Assembly: GCF_001425005.1 (NCBI RefSeq)
Contig: NZ_LMDB01000002.1
Coordinates: forward strand, 297,916-361,915
Length of the DNA stretch: 64,000 nucleotides
Source: Duganella sp. Root336D2
Lineage (GTDB): Bacteria > Pseudomonadota > Gammaproteobacteria > Burkholderiales > Burkholderiaceae_D
Direction: 5' to 3'
The notes under the pieces are model-generated. The model did no database searches. It was not told where the DNA came from and saw nothing but the letters and a program-made list of their open reading frames with translations. Below, one piece after another: positions 23,382 to 30,246 of the stretch. The number at the start of each line of letters is the position of its first letter. The first letter of the stretch is position 1. The translations under genes and the position numbers were made by a program.

Positions 23382-23801
23382 ATGAAGCAGGAAATACGTG
23401 CTGCTGCAGGATTGCTGCTGGTTCTGGCAATGCCTGCCATGGCGCAGGGGCCGCCCGACGGCTGGGCCCCGGCGCCGGACGCGCGGCTGGAGCAGGCCCG
23501 CGGTGGTTTTGAAAACGGCAACGGCTTGCTGGTGGCGCTGGGTGTTGAGCGCATGGTCGAAGTAAATGGTGTGGTGGTGGCACGTAACCGCGTCGAATTG
23601 GCCGATGTGGCGCGACTGGCGAACTCCCCGGAGGCCAGTGCAGCGCTGGCGCCGATGCTGGTACAGAACAATACGAACGGGCAGCTGATTCGCAGCCTGA
23701 CCACCATCGACCTTACGGTCAATGCGCTGTCGACACTGAAAAGCCTCAACCTGGAGGGCAACTTGCGCCAGGCATTATCGAACGTCATTGTGCCCCGCTA
23801 G
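23382..23801 (+). CDS. Small exported protein with double-glycine-like motif (paralogous motif to 22285 product)
   Basis: 139 residues, with GGGGAGGG before the ATG. The signal peptide ends at AMA (residue 21). D33-ARLEQARGG-42 repeats the motif seen at residues 66-75 of the 22285 product. The rest lacks low-complexity sequence: a strand-like VEVNGVVVARNRVEL, then MLVQNNTNGQLIRSLTTIDL and a short helix-prone tail. The QN-containing stretch aligns with the ends of both other exported proteins of the operon. Its position after the peptidase matches that of fapE in the Pseudomonas operon, but I cannot claim homology from this alone. Confidence 0.8.
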   Translation: MKQEIRAAAGLLLVLAMPAMAQGPPDGWAPAPDARLEQARGGFENGNGLLVALGVERMVEVNGVVVARNRVELADVARLANSPEASAALAPMLVQNNTNGQLIRSLTTIDLTVNALSTLKSLNLEGNLRQALSNVIVPR

Positions 23802-23811
23802 GGAGGGAGCG

Positions 23812-25098
23812 ATGCTTTCAAAGAAAATCGCGGCCGGGATGCTGATTCTTGCGAGCGAGGCGGCGCTGGCCCAGTTGCCAGCGGAGCAGCGCAGCAATGC
23901 AGAATTGGCAGCCGAGCTGACTGAGTTGAAGAAGGCGCTGGCCGAGCAGCGGGCTTTGCTGGAAGACTTGCGGCGGCAGGTGGCCGAGGGGCGCCTGGCG
24001 TCAGCGCGCGGCACCGGCGCCGCCGGTGCCGGCGCGGGCGCAGGCACTGAGCAAAGCCAGCCGCAGCCCAACGTGCCGCCGCCCGGTGCGGCGCCGCAGC
24101 CGGCACTGGCCGTCGGCCAGCCGCCGAAGCGCGACAGCAAGCCACCGGAAGTGGCGCCCATCTTTGAAAGCCCCGGTGTGCTGACCGGGCGCGGCAAGCT
24201 GGTGCTCGAACCGGCCTTCCAGTTCGGCTATTCTTCCAGCAACCGCGTCGCGTTGGTGGGCTACACCATCATCCCCGCCTTGCTGATTGGACTGATCGAC
24301 GTGCGTGAAGTGAAGCGCAACACCAGTACCGCCACCCTGAGCGGACGCTATGGCTTGAGCAACCGCACAGAACTGGAATTGCGCCTGCCGTACATCTACC
24401 GCTCCGATTCCACCGTGAGCAGGGAGGTGTTCACCGGCTCCGCGGTGGAAAAAGTGTTCGACGTCAGCGGCCGGGCCATGGGTGACATCGAACTTTCGCT
24501 GCGTCACCAGCTCAACGACGGCGGTGCCGAGAAACCGTATTACGTGGCCGGCCTGCGCTTCAAGACCCGCACCGGACGCGATCCGTTTGACGTCGTGACC
24601 GATTGCGTGCGGCGCTGCATTGGCGAGAATGCCACCGGCACCGGATTGCCGCTCGATTTGCCGACCGGTTCCGGCTTCTACGCCTTGCAACCGAGCCTGA
24701 CGTGGCTGTACCCGACCGATCCCGCCGTGCTGTTTGGCAGCGTCAGCTACTTGTATAACTTCCAGCGCAAGAATCTGAGCCGGCTGGTGCTTGACGGTGA
24801 GCGTGAGCCACTGGGCACGGTCAAGCCCGGCGCTGTGATCGGCTTCAATTTCGGGGTGGGACTGGCGCTGAACGAAAAGGCCTCCCTCAGCTTTGGCTAT
24901 GACCACAGTTCGATTGCGCGCACCCGGCAGAACGGCATCCCGGCACCCGGTTCGGTGCGCACGCAGCTGGGAACCCTGCTGGTCGGTTTTTCCTACCGCC
25001 TGAATGCGAAACGGACGGTCAATGTTTCAGTGGGAGCAGGGCTGACGCGCGATACCCCGGATGTCTCCGTGATGCTGCGGATACCGACGAGCATGTAG
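23812..25098 (+). CDS. Outer-membrane beta-barrel with N-terminal coiled coil (FapF-like exporter candidate)
   Basis: 428 residues from the ATG at 23812 (GGGAGGGAG upstream; further upstream frame is not needed). A signal peptide ends ALA near residue 20, followed by a coiled coil (NAELAAELTELKKALAEQR), a Pro/Gly linker, and from about 125 a sequence of alternating amphipathic strands (GKLVLEPAFQFGYSSSN, TLSGRYGLSNRTELELRLPY, ending VSVMLRIPTSM) typical of a barrel. In Pseudomonas FapF, a coiled coil plus barrel forms the pore that exports amyloid subunits; the shared layout and operon context support the same role. A paired cysteine loop lies at VTDCVRRCIGEN. Last gene of the operon. Confidence 0.82.
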   Translation: MLSKKIAAGMLILASEAALAQLPAEQRSNAELAAELTELKKALAEQRALLEDLRRQVAEGRLASARGTGAAGAGAGAGTEQSQPQPNVPPPGAAPQPALAVGQPPKRDSKPPEVAPIFESPGVLTGRGKLVLEPAFQFGYSSSNRVALVGYTIIPALLIGLIDVREVKRNTSTATLSGRYGLSNRTELELRLPYIYRSDSTVSREVFTGSAVEKVFDVSGRAMGDIELSLRHQLNDGGAEKPYYVAGLRFKTRTGRDPFDVVTDCVRRCIGENATGTGLPLDLPTGSGFYALQPSLTWLYPTDPAVLFGSVSYLYNFQRKNLSRLVLDGEREPLGTVKPGAVIGFNFGVGLALNEKASLSFGYDHSSIARTRQNGIPAPGSVRTQLGTLLVGFSYRLNAKRTVNVSVGAGLTRDTPDVSVMLRIPTSM

Positions 25099-25107
25099 TT
25101 GCTGTTT

Positions 25108-25125
25108 ACGCTAATCTAGCGTTTT
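25108..25125 (+). terminator. Weak terminator after the Gly-rich/C39 operon
   Basis: ACGCTA (25108-25113) pairs with TAGCGT (25117-25122) around a three-base loop and is followed by a few T. The stem is short, so termination may be partial. Confidence 0.35.
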
Positions 25126-25149
25126 GGAAACTAGAAAGAGGGAGATCGA

Positions 25150-26088
25150 ATGATCCTGAAAAAGCTCGCCGTACCGTTCGCAATCGCCGCCATCGCCGGT
25201 GCCGCCCATGCAGCAGCGCCAATGGCCAAAACCCAGGCGCCTGGCTTCTACCGCATGAATGTGGGTGACTTTGAGGTGAGCGTGCTGAACGACGGCACGA
25301 TTGACCTGCCGATGGATCAACTGCTGCACCAGAAGCCGGAAAAAACCACCAAAACGCTGGAGCACAGCTTCCTGAAATCGCCGGTTGAAACTTCGGTCAA
25401 CGCATTCCTGGTCAATACCGGCACGAAGCTGGTGCTGATCGATACCGGCGCCGGCGGCTTGTTCGGCCCGACCCTGGGCAATATCCTGAGCAGCCTGAAA
25501 GCGGCCGGGTACCAGCCGGAGCAGGTTGACGAGATCTACATCACCCACCTGCATGGCGACCACGTCGGCGGCCTCGGTGCGCAGGACAAGCCTGCCTTCC
25601 CGAATGCCGTGGTACGCATGGATAAACGCGATGCGGATTATTTCCTGAGCAAAGCCAACCTGGATAAGGCCAGCGCTGAGGCGAAGGACAATTTCCAGGG
25701 ACCGATCAAGGCGGTGTCGGGCTATGCCGGCAAGGTGAAGCCGTTCGAGGGCAATACCGAACTGGTGCCTGGCGTGCGTTCGTCTTCGAGCTATGGGCAT
25801 ACACCGGGCCATACCACGTATGTGGTGGAGAGCAAAGGGCAGAAGCTGGTGCTGATTGGCGACTTGATGCACAACGCGGCGGTGCAGTTGCCGGATCCCG
25901 GCGTGACGATCCAGTTCGACAGCGACTCCAAGGCCGCGCTGGCGCAGCGCAAGGCAGCATTCGCCGAGGCGGCGAAGCAGGGCTACTGGATGGGCGCGGC
26001 GCATTTGCCGTTCCCGGGTGTGGGGCATTTGCGCGCTGAAGGGAAGGGGTATAAGTTCTTCCCGGTGAACTATTCGGCGAACCGCTAA
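25150..26088 (+). CDS. Exported MBL-fold metallo-hydrolase
   Basis: 312 residues with a signal peptide (AVPFAIAAIAGAAHA). The metallo-beta-lactamase-fold motif is H133-L-H-G-D-H138, with a later histidine in SYGHTPGHTTYV, an aspartate in IGDLMHNA and a final histidine in AAHLPFPGVGHL. Layout fits the lactonase-like branch rather than true beta-lactamases; members include AHL lactonases and related hydrolases, but the substrate here is unknown. The protein should act in the periplasm. It is monocistronic and convergent with the nemA-type gene, with a repeat element between their ends. Confidence 0.88.
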   Translation: MILKKLAVPFAIAAIAGAAHAAAPMAKTQAPGFYRMNVGDFEVSVLNDGTIDLPMDQLLHQKPEKTTKTLEHSFLKSPVETSVNAFLVNTGTKLVLIDTGAGGLFGPTLGNILSSLKAAGYQPEQVDEIYITHLHGDHVGGLGAQDKPAFPNAVVRMDKRDADYFLSKANLDKASAEAKDNFQGPIKAVSGYAGKVKPFEGNTELVPGVRSSSSYGHTPGHTTYVVESKGQKLVLIGDLMHNAAVQLPDPGVTIQFDSDSKAALAQRKAAFAEAAKQGYWMGAAHLPFPGVGHLRAEGKGYKFFPVNYSANR

Positions 26089-26159
26089 ACCGGTAGACCT
26101 GGGTCTGACCCACAGGGTCAGACCCGACCGGCGGCCGTTGCGTACCGGGTTACCGGTTT
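26088..26159. repeat. GGGTCTGACCC repeat element, second copy
   Basis: GGGTCTGACCC (26101-26111) and GGGTCAGACCC (26115-26125) form an 11-bp hairpin with a three-base loop. The outer edges carry ACCGGT (26089-26094 and near 26152-26157). The modules and their order match the element at 8819-8935. It again lies between the 3' ends of convergent genes and overlaps their stop codons by one base. Confidence 0.75.
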
Positions 26160-27214
26160 CAGGCCAGCGCCGGGTAGTCGGTATACCCCTCAGCCGCCGG
26201 CCCATAGAACAACTCCGGCCTCTGCGCATTCAACTCCGCGCCAGTCTGCAGTCGACGCGGCAGGTCTGGATTCGCAATGAAGTCCTTGCCCCACGCAATC
26301 GCATCCGCGCGGCCTTCAGCCAGCGCAGCCTGCGCACCCGCCACATCAAACTTCTCATTGGCGATGTAAACCCCGCCAAACTCACGCTTCAGCAACGGGC
26401 CCAATGAGTCATCGCCAACCGCCTCGCGTGCTGCGATGAACGCAATGCCACGCTTGCCCAGTTCACGCGCCACATAGCCGAAGGTCTCGGCCGGGTTCGA
26501 ATCGGCCATGTCATGCGCGTCACGGCGTGGAGCCAGGTGCATGCCAACGCGATCCGCGCCCCAGACACCGATCACCGCATCGGTCACTTCCAGCATCAGG
26601 CGCGCACGGTTTTCGATGTTGCCGCCGTATTGGTCGTTACGCTGGTTGGTCGAGTCCTGCAGGAACTGGTCGAGCAGGTAGCCGTTGGCGCCGTGAATCT
26701 CGACGCCGTCGAAGCCCGCTTTCTTTGCGTTCTCGGCACCCTTGCGGTAAGCCTCTACGATGCCGGCGATTTCGGCGGTATCCAGTGCGCGCGGCACGGA
26801 ATATGGGCGAGGAGGGCGCAGCAGGCTGACATTGCCTTTCGCAGCAATTGCGCTCGGCGCCACCGGGGCCTGGCCATCGAGCAGGCTTGGATCGGAGATC
26901 CGGCCCACGTGCCACAGCTGCAGCACAATTTTGCCGCCTTTGGCATGCACCGCTTCGGTAATCAGCTTCCAGCCTTCGACCTGCTCGTCGGACCAGATGC
27001 CCGGGGTGTTTTCATAGCCCACACCCTGCGGGGTGACTGAAGTGGCCTCGCTGATGATCAGGCCCGCGGAGGAACGCTGGGCGTAGTACTCGGCCATCAG
27101 GGCATTCGGCACGCGCTTGCCGCCGACGGCGCGCGAGCGGGTGAGGGGCGCCATGACGACACGGTTTTTCAGGGTCAGGGCGCCGATGGTGATGGGGTCG
27201 AACAAGGTGCTCAT
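26159..27214 (-). CDS. Old-yellow-enzyme alkene reductase (NemA family)
   Basis: 351 residues, usual length. The flavin-barrel signatures are present: FDPITIGALTLKNRVVMAPL at the start, LQLWHVGRISDPSLL, then GFDGVEIHGANGYLLDQFL and SNQRNDQYGGNIENR, ending with GKDFIANPDLPRRL. These FMN enzymes use NADPH to reduce activated C=C bonds, nitro compounds and N-ethylmaleimide. The ATG overlaps the stop of an upstream ArsR-type repressor gene by four bases, so expression is probably induced by electrophiles through that repressor, as in other repressor-nemA operons. Confidence 0.94.
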   Translation of the reverse strand: MSTLFDPITIGALTLKNRVVMAPLTRSRAVGGKRVPNALMAEYYAQRSSAGLIISEATSVTPQGVGYENTPGIWSDEQVEGWKLITEAVHAKGGKIVLQLWHVGRISDPSLLDGQAPVAPSAIAAKGNVSLLRPPRPYSVPRALDTAEIAGIVEAYRKGAENAKKAGFDGVEIHGANGYLLDQFLQDSTNQRNDQYGGNIENRARLMLEVTDAVIGVWGADRVGMHLAPRRDAHDMADSNPAETFGYVARELGKRGIAFIAAREAVGDDSLGPLLKREFGGVYIANEKFDVAGAQAALAEGRADAIAWGKDFIANPDLPRRLQTGAELNAQRPELFYGPAAEGYTDYPALA

Positions 27215-27519
27215 AAGGTATTCCTCTCATGCTCAATAAATTGCAGGATGACCTCCTCATTGCGCTTGAAGAAATTCCACTGGCCGACGCGCTGCACCGT
27301 CACCAGGCCTGCTTTCTGCAGGATGGTGAGGTGGCCGGAGACGGTCGATTGCGACAGGCCGGTCTGCTTGTCGATCATGCCCGCGCAGACGCCCAGCGAC
27401 AGCGGTGCGAGCTGCTCGCTGAACCAGGCGTCCGGCTCTTTCAGCCAGGACAGGATCTGGCGCCGGACCGGATTGGCCAGGGCCTTGTGGATTGCATCAA
27501 TGTCAATAGAGTCAGTCAT
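27211..27519 (-). CDS. ArsR-family winged-helix repressor
   Basis: 102 residues from the ATG at 27519; further upstream sequence in frame is not protein-like. The winged helix is clear: IHKALANPVRRQILSWL, then DKQTGLSQSTVSGHLTILQK, AGLVTVQRVGQWNFFKR. A lone cysteine (GVCAGMID) just before the recognition helix could be a redox or electrophile sensor, though metal sensing is not indicated because the usual CxC motif is missing. It is co-transcribed with the alkene reductase and preceded by a dense array of inverted repeats that probably bind it. Confidence 0.9.
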   Translation of the reverse strand: MTDSIDIDAIHKALANPVRRQILSWLKEPDAWFSEQLAPLSLGVCAGMIDKQTGLSQSTVSGHLTILQKAGLVTVQRVGQWNFFKRNEEVILQFIEHERNTL

Positions 27520-27533
27520 ATTTCGGTATTTCA

Positions 27534-27571
27534 CGATAAGTATATCGGAAAAGTCCGATGCGCATATCGGA
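27534..27571. promoter_or_regulatory. Operator array upstream of arsR-nemA
   Basis: Three overlapping inverted repeats share CGATA/ATCGGA half-sites: CGATA-N4-TATCG (27534-27547), ATCGGA-N4-TCCGAT (27544-27559) and TCCGAT-N6-ATCGGA (27554-27571). This fits an autoregulated ArsR operator 15 to 52 bases before the repressor start. Confidence 0.6.
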
Positions 27572-27599
27572 GCGTAACGATGGAATTCAAGACTTGTTT

Positions 27600-27959
27600 T
27601 TATGCCAAGCGGTAGAGCACCAGTGCCAGCACGGCCGGCACGGTTTGCACGAAGATGATGCGTTTGCTGACGGTCAGGCCGCCCCAGATGCCTGCCACGG
27701 CCACGCACAGCTGGCCATAGGTGATGAAGGCGGAACGTACCGCCGGTTCGCCATGCAGCAGACCCACTGCCAGCGCCGCCACCAGGAAAGCGTTATAGCA
27801 GCCCTGGTTCGACATGGCCGGCTTGACGATGGCGGCCTTCTCCGCCGACAGGCCGAACACGCGGCGGCCGCGGGTATCGAAGAAGACGGTTTCCAGCAGC
27901 ACGATATAGACGTGGATCAGCAGGACGATGACGACGGTGATCTGCGCGAACAGCAGCAT
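27600..27959 (-). CDS. DUF1304-family small membrane protein
   Basis: 119 residues from the ATG at 27959, with GGGAG seven bases upstream. Four hydrophobic segments are visible (ITVVIVLLIHVYIVLLETV; YNAFLVAALAVGLLHG; YGQLCVAVAGIWGGL; VQTVPAVLALVLYRLA), and the family-typical LSAEKAAIVKPAMSNQGCYN loop lies between the first two. DUF1304 proteins are widespread inner-membrane proteins without an assigned function. It is divergent from the sugE riboswitch region. Confidence 0.88.
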   Translation of the reverse strand: MLLFAQITVVIVLLIHVYIVLLETVFFDTRGRRVFGLSAEKAAIVKPAMSNQGCYNAFLVAALAVGLLHGEPAVRSAFITYGQLCVAVAGIWGGLTVSKRIIFVQTVPAVLALVLYRLA

Positions 27960-27970
27960 TGTGTGGCTCC

Positions 27971-27998
27971 CTGAAAGTTTGGACCCCAATGATATACT
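27971..27998 (+). promoter_or_regulatory. Promoter of sugE
   Basis: A moderate -35 CTGAAA (27971-27976) and a good -10 TATACT (27993-27998) are 16 bases apart. Transcription would start just before the riboswitch hairpins. Confidence 0.5.
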
Positions 27999-28010
27999 GT
28001 CGGCCTTCTC

Positions 28011-28064
28011 CCGCGGGGACGACCTCGCCGCAAGTCCAGGGAGCCAGGCGGGGACGACCCCGTC
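28011..28064 (+). ncRNA. Guanidine-II riboswitch (mini-ykkC)
   Basis: Two hairpins with ACGA tetraloops match the mini-ykkC motif: GCGGGG-ACGA-CCTCGC (28013-28028) and GGCGGGG-ACGA-CCCCGTC (28047-28064), joined by an 18-base linker. In known examples guanidine binding by the two ACGR loops frees the ribosome binding site. Here GGGAGAG lies directly downstream, before the sugE start at 28083, consistent with translational control. Confidence 0.93.
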
Positions 28065-28082
28065 ATGACTTGGGAGAGCATC

Positions 28083-28403
28083 ATGCATTGGATCGTCCTT
28101 TTACTCGCCGGCCTGCTGGAAGTCGTCTGGGCTGTCGGACTCAAATACACCGAAGGATTCACCAGGCTGGTGCCAAGCGCCGTGACGCTGGCCGCCATGG
28201 CCGGCAGCGTGGTCCTGCTTGGACTGGCGTTGCGCTCACTTCCGCTGGGGACTGCCTACGCCATCTGGACCGGCATCGGTACCGTGGGCACCGTCATCTG
28301 GGGCATCACGATGCTGAATGAGCCGGCCAGCGTTGCGCGCCTGGTGTGCATCGCGATGATCGTGCTCGGCATCGCGGGCCTGAAAGTCCTGTCGCCGCAT
28401 TAA
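28083..28403 (+). CDS. sugE: SMR-family guanidinium exporter SugE/Gdx
   Basis: 106 residues from the ATG at 28083; an ATG at 28065 overlaps the riboswitch end and lacks a binding site. Four membrane helices and the essential glutamate (E13 in [19 protein letters not shown]) match the small multidrug resistance family, and [11 protein letters not shown] with [16 protein letters not shown] marks the SugE/Gdx branch. Gdx proteins are dimers that exchange guanidinium for protons. The guanidine-II riboswitch immediately upstream supports this substrate over quaternary ammonium compounds. The stop overlaps the convergent solute-binding gene by four bases. Confidence 0.95.
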   Translation: MHWIVLLLAGLLEVVWAVGLKYTEGFTRLVPSAVTLAAMAGSVVLLGLALRSLPLGTAYAIWTGIGTVGTVIWGITMLNEPASVARLVCIAMIVLGIAGLKVLSPH

Positions 28404-29188
28404 TCGGTGCGGGCGCCAACGCCCGATTCATCCGACCAGCGCGCGTAGATGCGCGTCAGTTCGCCGCTGTCGCTCAGCTTCTTGACTGCAACGGCCAGCA
28501 TTTGCGCTGCCTGCGGTGGCGCTTTTTTGCTCACCCACAGGAACATGGAATCCTCTTTCAGGACCGCAGGCATGAGCTTGACCTTGTCTCGCAGTTTCTG
28601 CTCGCGAATCAGCCAGTGCAGGGTCAATTCGTTCATATAGAAATAGCGCACGTGGCCGGCAACGATTTTGCGCAGATTGGTCACGTTGCTGCCGGTGCTG
28701 TCGTCGACGGTGATGCCGCGCGAGCGCAACTGGTCAATGTAGGCTGCGCCGCGCGAGGTTGTGACCAGCGGCTTGAGGCGCGCCAGGTCGTCCAGCGAAT
28801 TGATCTCTGCCGTATCGTCGGCGGCTGCCGCCAGGCGTTGGCGCGAGATGTACAAAGGCTGCGGAACGGCGATAGCGATATGCCGGCGCAAGGGAGTGGA
28901 AACCAGGGCGCAGGCTATATCGGCATTGCCGAGGCGGAGATTCTGCTCGATCACCAGCACCGAGCGAATGTCGTCCAGGCCCGTGAAACGGATGCGCGGT
29001 TCAACGCGGGTGATGGCGGCAAGGATGTCGGGACAAACGCCGGTGGTGGGCCGGCCTTCCTGCTGGATCCATTTGGGCGGCAGGCTTTCCTGGCCGGTGA
29101 CACGCAATACAAGGTCCCCGGGAGCTGCCGCCAAAGGCAGGGCCGCAAGCAGGAACGCACCCAACGCGGTAAGCGGGAATATTTTCAT
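28400..29188 (-). CDS. Periplasmic solute-binding protein (SBP family 3)
   Basis: 262 residues with a signal peptide ([19 protein letters not shown]). The body follows the family 3 fold: [19 protein letters not shown], a [12 protein letters not shown] segment, [33 protein letters not shown] and the C-terminal [15 protein letters not shown]. Such proteins bind amino acids or other small ligands, but no ABC permease or ATPase is nearby, so this one may be an orphan receptor of the type seen beside signalling genes. Ligand unknown. Confidence 0.88.
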   Translation of the reverse strand: MKIFPLTALGAFLLAALPLAAAPGDLVLRVTGQESLPPKWIQQEGRPTTGVCPDILAAITRVEPRIRFTGLDDIRSVLVIEQNLRLGNADIACALVSTPLRRHIAIAVPQPLYISRQRLAAAADDTAEINSLDDLARLKPLVTTSRGAAYIDQLRSRGITVDDSTGSNVTNLRKIVAGHVRYFYMNELTLHWLIREQKLRDKVKLMPAVLKEDSMFLWVSKKAPPQAAQMLAVAVKKLSDSGELTRIYARWSDESGVGARTD

Positions 29189-29227
29189 ATTGTTGACCCC
29201 TTACCGCGATTCTAGAACTAATGGCTA

Positions 29228-30190
29228 TCAGGCGAAAGAGTCACTTACTTTGGCGAGGTAGAACCATTCGGCGTTTGGCTTTGCATTGACGTCCGGGAAC
29301 AACATATAGGCGTCGAATGGCGCCAGCACTGCGCTGCCATCGGCGCGCCGGCCGATTTCGTCGCCGACTGACAGTCGGTCAAAGCTGGACCAGGTGCGGC
29401 TGAAAGCATCGGCAGGATCCAGCTTGTCGTGCACTTCGACCATCGACAGGTATTCCATGTCTTCCAGCGCGATTGGCTGCGGCTTTGGCGCGTCGATCAG
29501 GCCGAAGTGGGCCAGGACGTTCATGATGGCGCGGTAGGCCACGTCCGGCGCGTGCGGATCGAAGTGCTGGCCGCATTCCAGGGTCAGGGCCATGCCGCCG
29601 GTGCTGCGCATGAATTCGGTGGTGCCGACGCCGTATTTCAGAACTGTCTGCACTTCGCTGTCGTCGCGCAGGCGGCGCTCTACGCCGGCGCCGTAGGTAG
29701 CCATCCAGCCGTCGACGAAGCGTTTGACGCCGAGGATGCGCGCCATGGCGCGTTCTTCGGCTTCGTGCCGGAATGGTTGCAGGGTGCCGTCGTTATTGCG
29801 CGGGCCGACCATCACGAAAGGCTGGCTCTGGGCGTTGAACGAGTGCAGGTCCAACAGGATTTCGTGCTGGCCGAGCAGGGGACACAGCCAGTTGGCGATG
29901 TGGTCTTCAAAGTCTTGCGGGTTTTCGGTCGGGAACAGGTTGCGGTTCAGGTTACGGTCGCCGGAGCGCTGGTTTTTCTGGTATGCCAACGGATTGGTGA
30001 TCGGCACGAAGGTCACGCTGCCGTTCAGGATGTGCAGTTCGCCTTTGTCCAGTTGCTCCATGACGCGCAGGATACCTTTGGTGCCGCAGGTTTCGTTGCC
30101 GTGCACGGCGCCGGTGATGATCAGGCGGCGGCCCTTGCCCTGGCCGGTGTAATTGACAGATTTGAAATGCATTTTGCTGGCGTCGGTCAT
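29228..30190 (-). CDS. Succinylglutamate desuccinylase/aspartoacylase-family zinc hydrolase
   Basis: 320 residues, cytoplasmic. The M14-like zinc site is H30-x-x-E33 in GAVHGNETCG, followed by the DRNLNRNLFP motif and the histidine in EILLDLHSFNAQSQP; TLECGQHFDPHAP may hold the catalytic glutamate. The family cleaves N-acyl amino acids such as N-succinylglutamate or N-acetylaspartate. The arginine-succinyltransferase pathway genes astABCD are not nearby, so the name AstE is not justified. It is divergent from the acyltransferase gene at 30247. Confidence 0.9.
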   Translation of the reverse strand: MTDASKMHFKSVNYTGQGKGRRLIITGAVHGNETCGTKGILRVMEQLDKGELHILNGSVTFVPITNPLAYQKNQRSGDRNLNRNLFPTENPQDFEDHIANWLCPLLGQHEILLDLHSFNAQSQPFVMVGPRNNDGTLQPFRHEAEERAMARILGVKRFVDGWMATYGAGVERRLRDDSEVQTVLKYGVGTTEFMRSTGGMALTLECGQHFDPHAPDVAYRAIMNVLAHFGLIDAPKPQPIALEDMEYLSMVEVHDKLDPADAFSRTWSSFDRLSVGDEIGRRADGSAVLAPFDAYMLFPDVNAKPNAEWFYLAKVSDSFA

Positions 30191-30234
30191 GCTGTTCCCT
30201 GGTGGCGAATGAGTGGCCGATATTCTAGCGCAGG

Positions 30235-30240
30235 TACAAT
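30235..30240 (+). promoter_or_regulatory. -10 element for a probably leaderless transcript
   Basis: TACAAT (30235-30240) ends six bases before the ATG at 30247, which would place the transcription start at or next to the start codon. No ribosome binding site is present. Confidence 0.45.
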
Positions 30241-30246
30241 GCGCGC

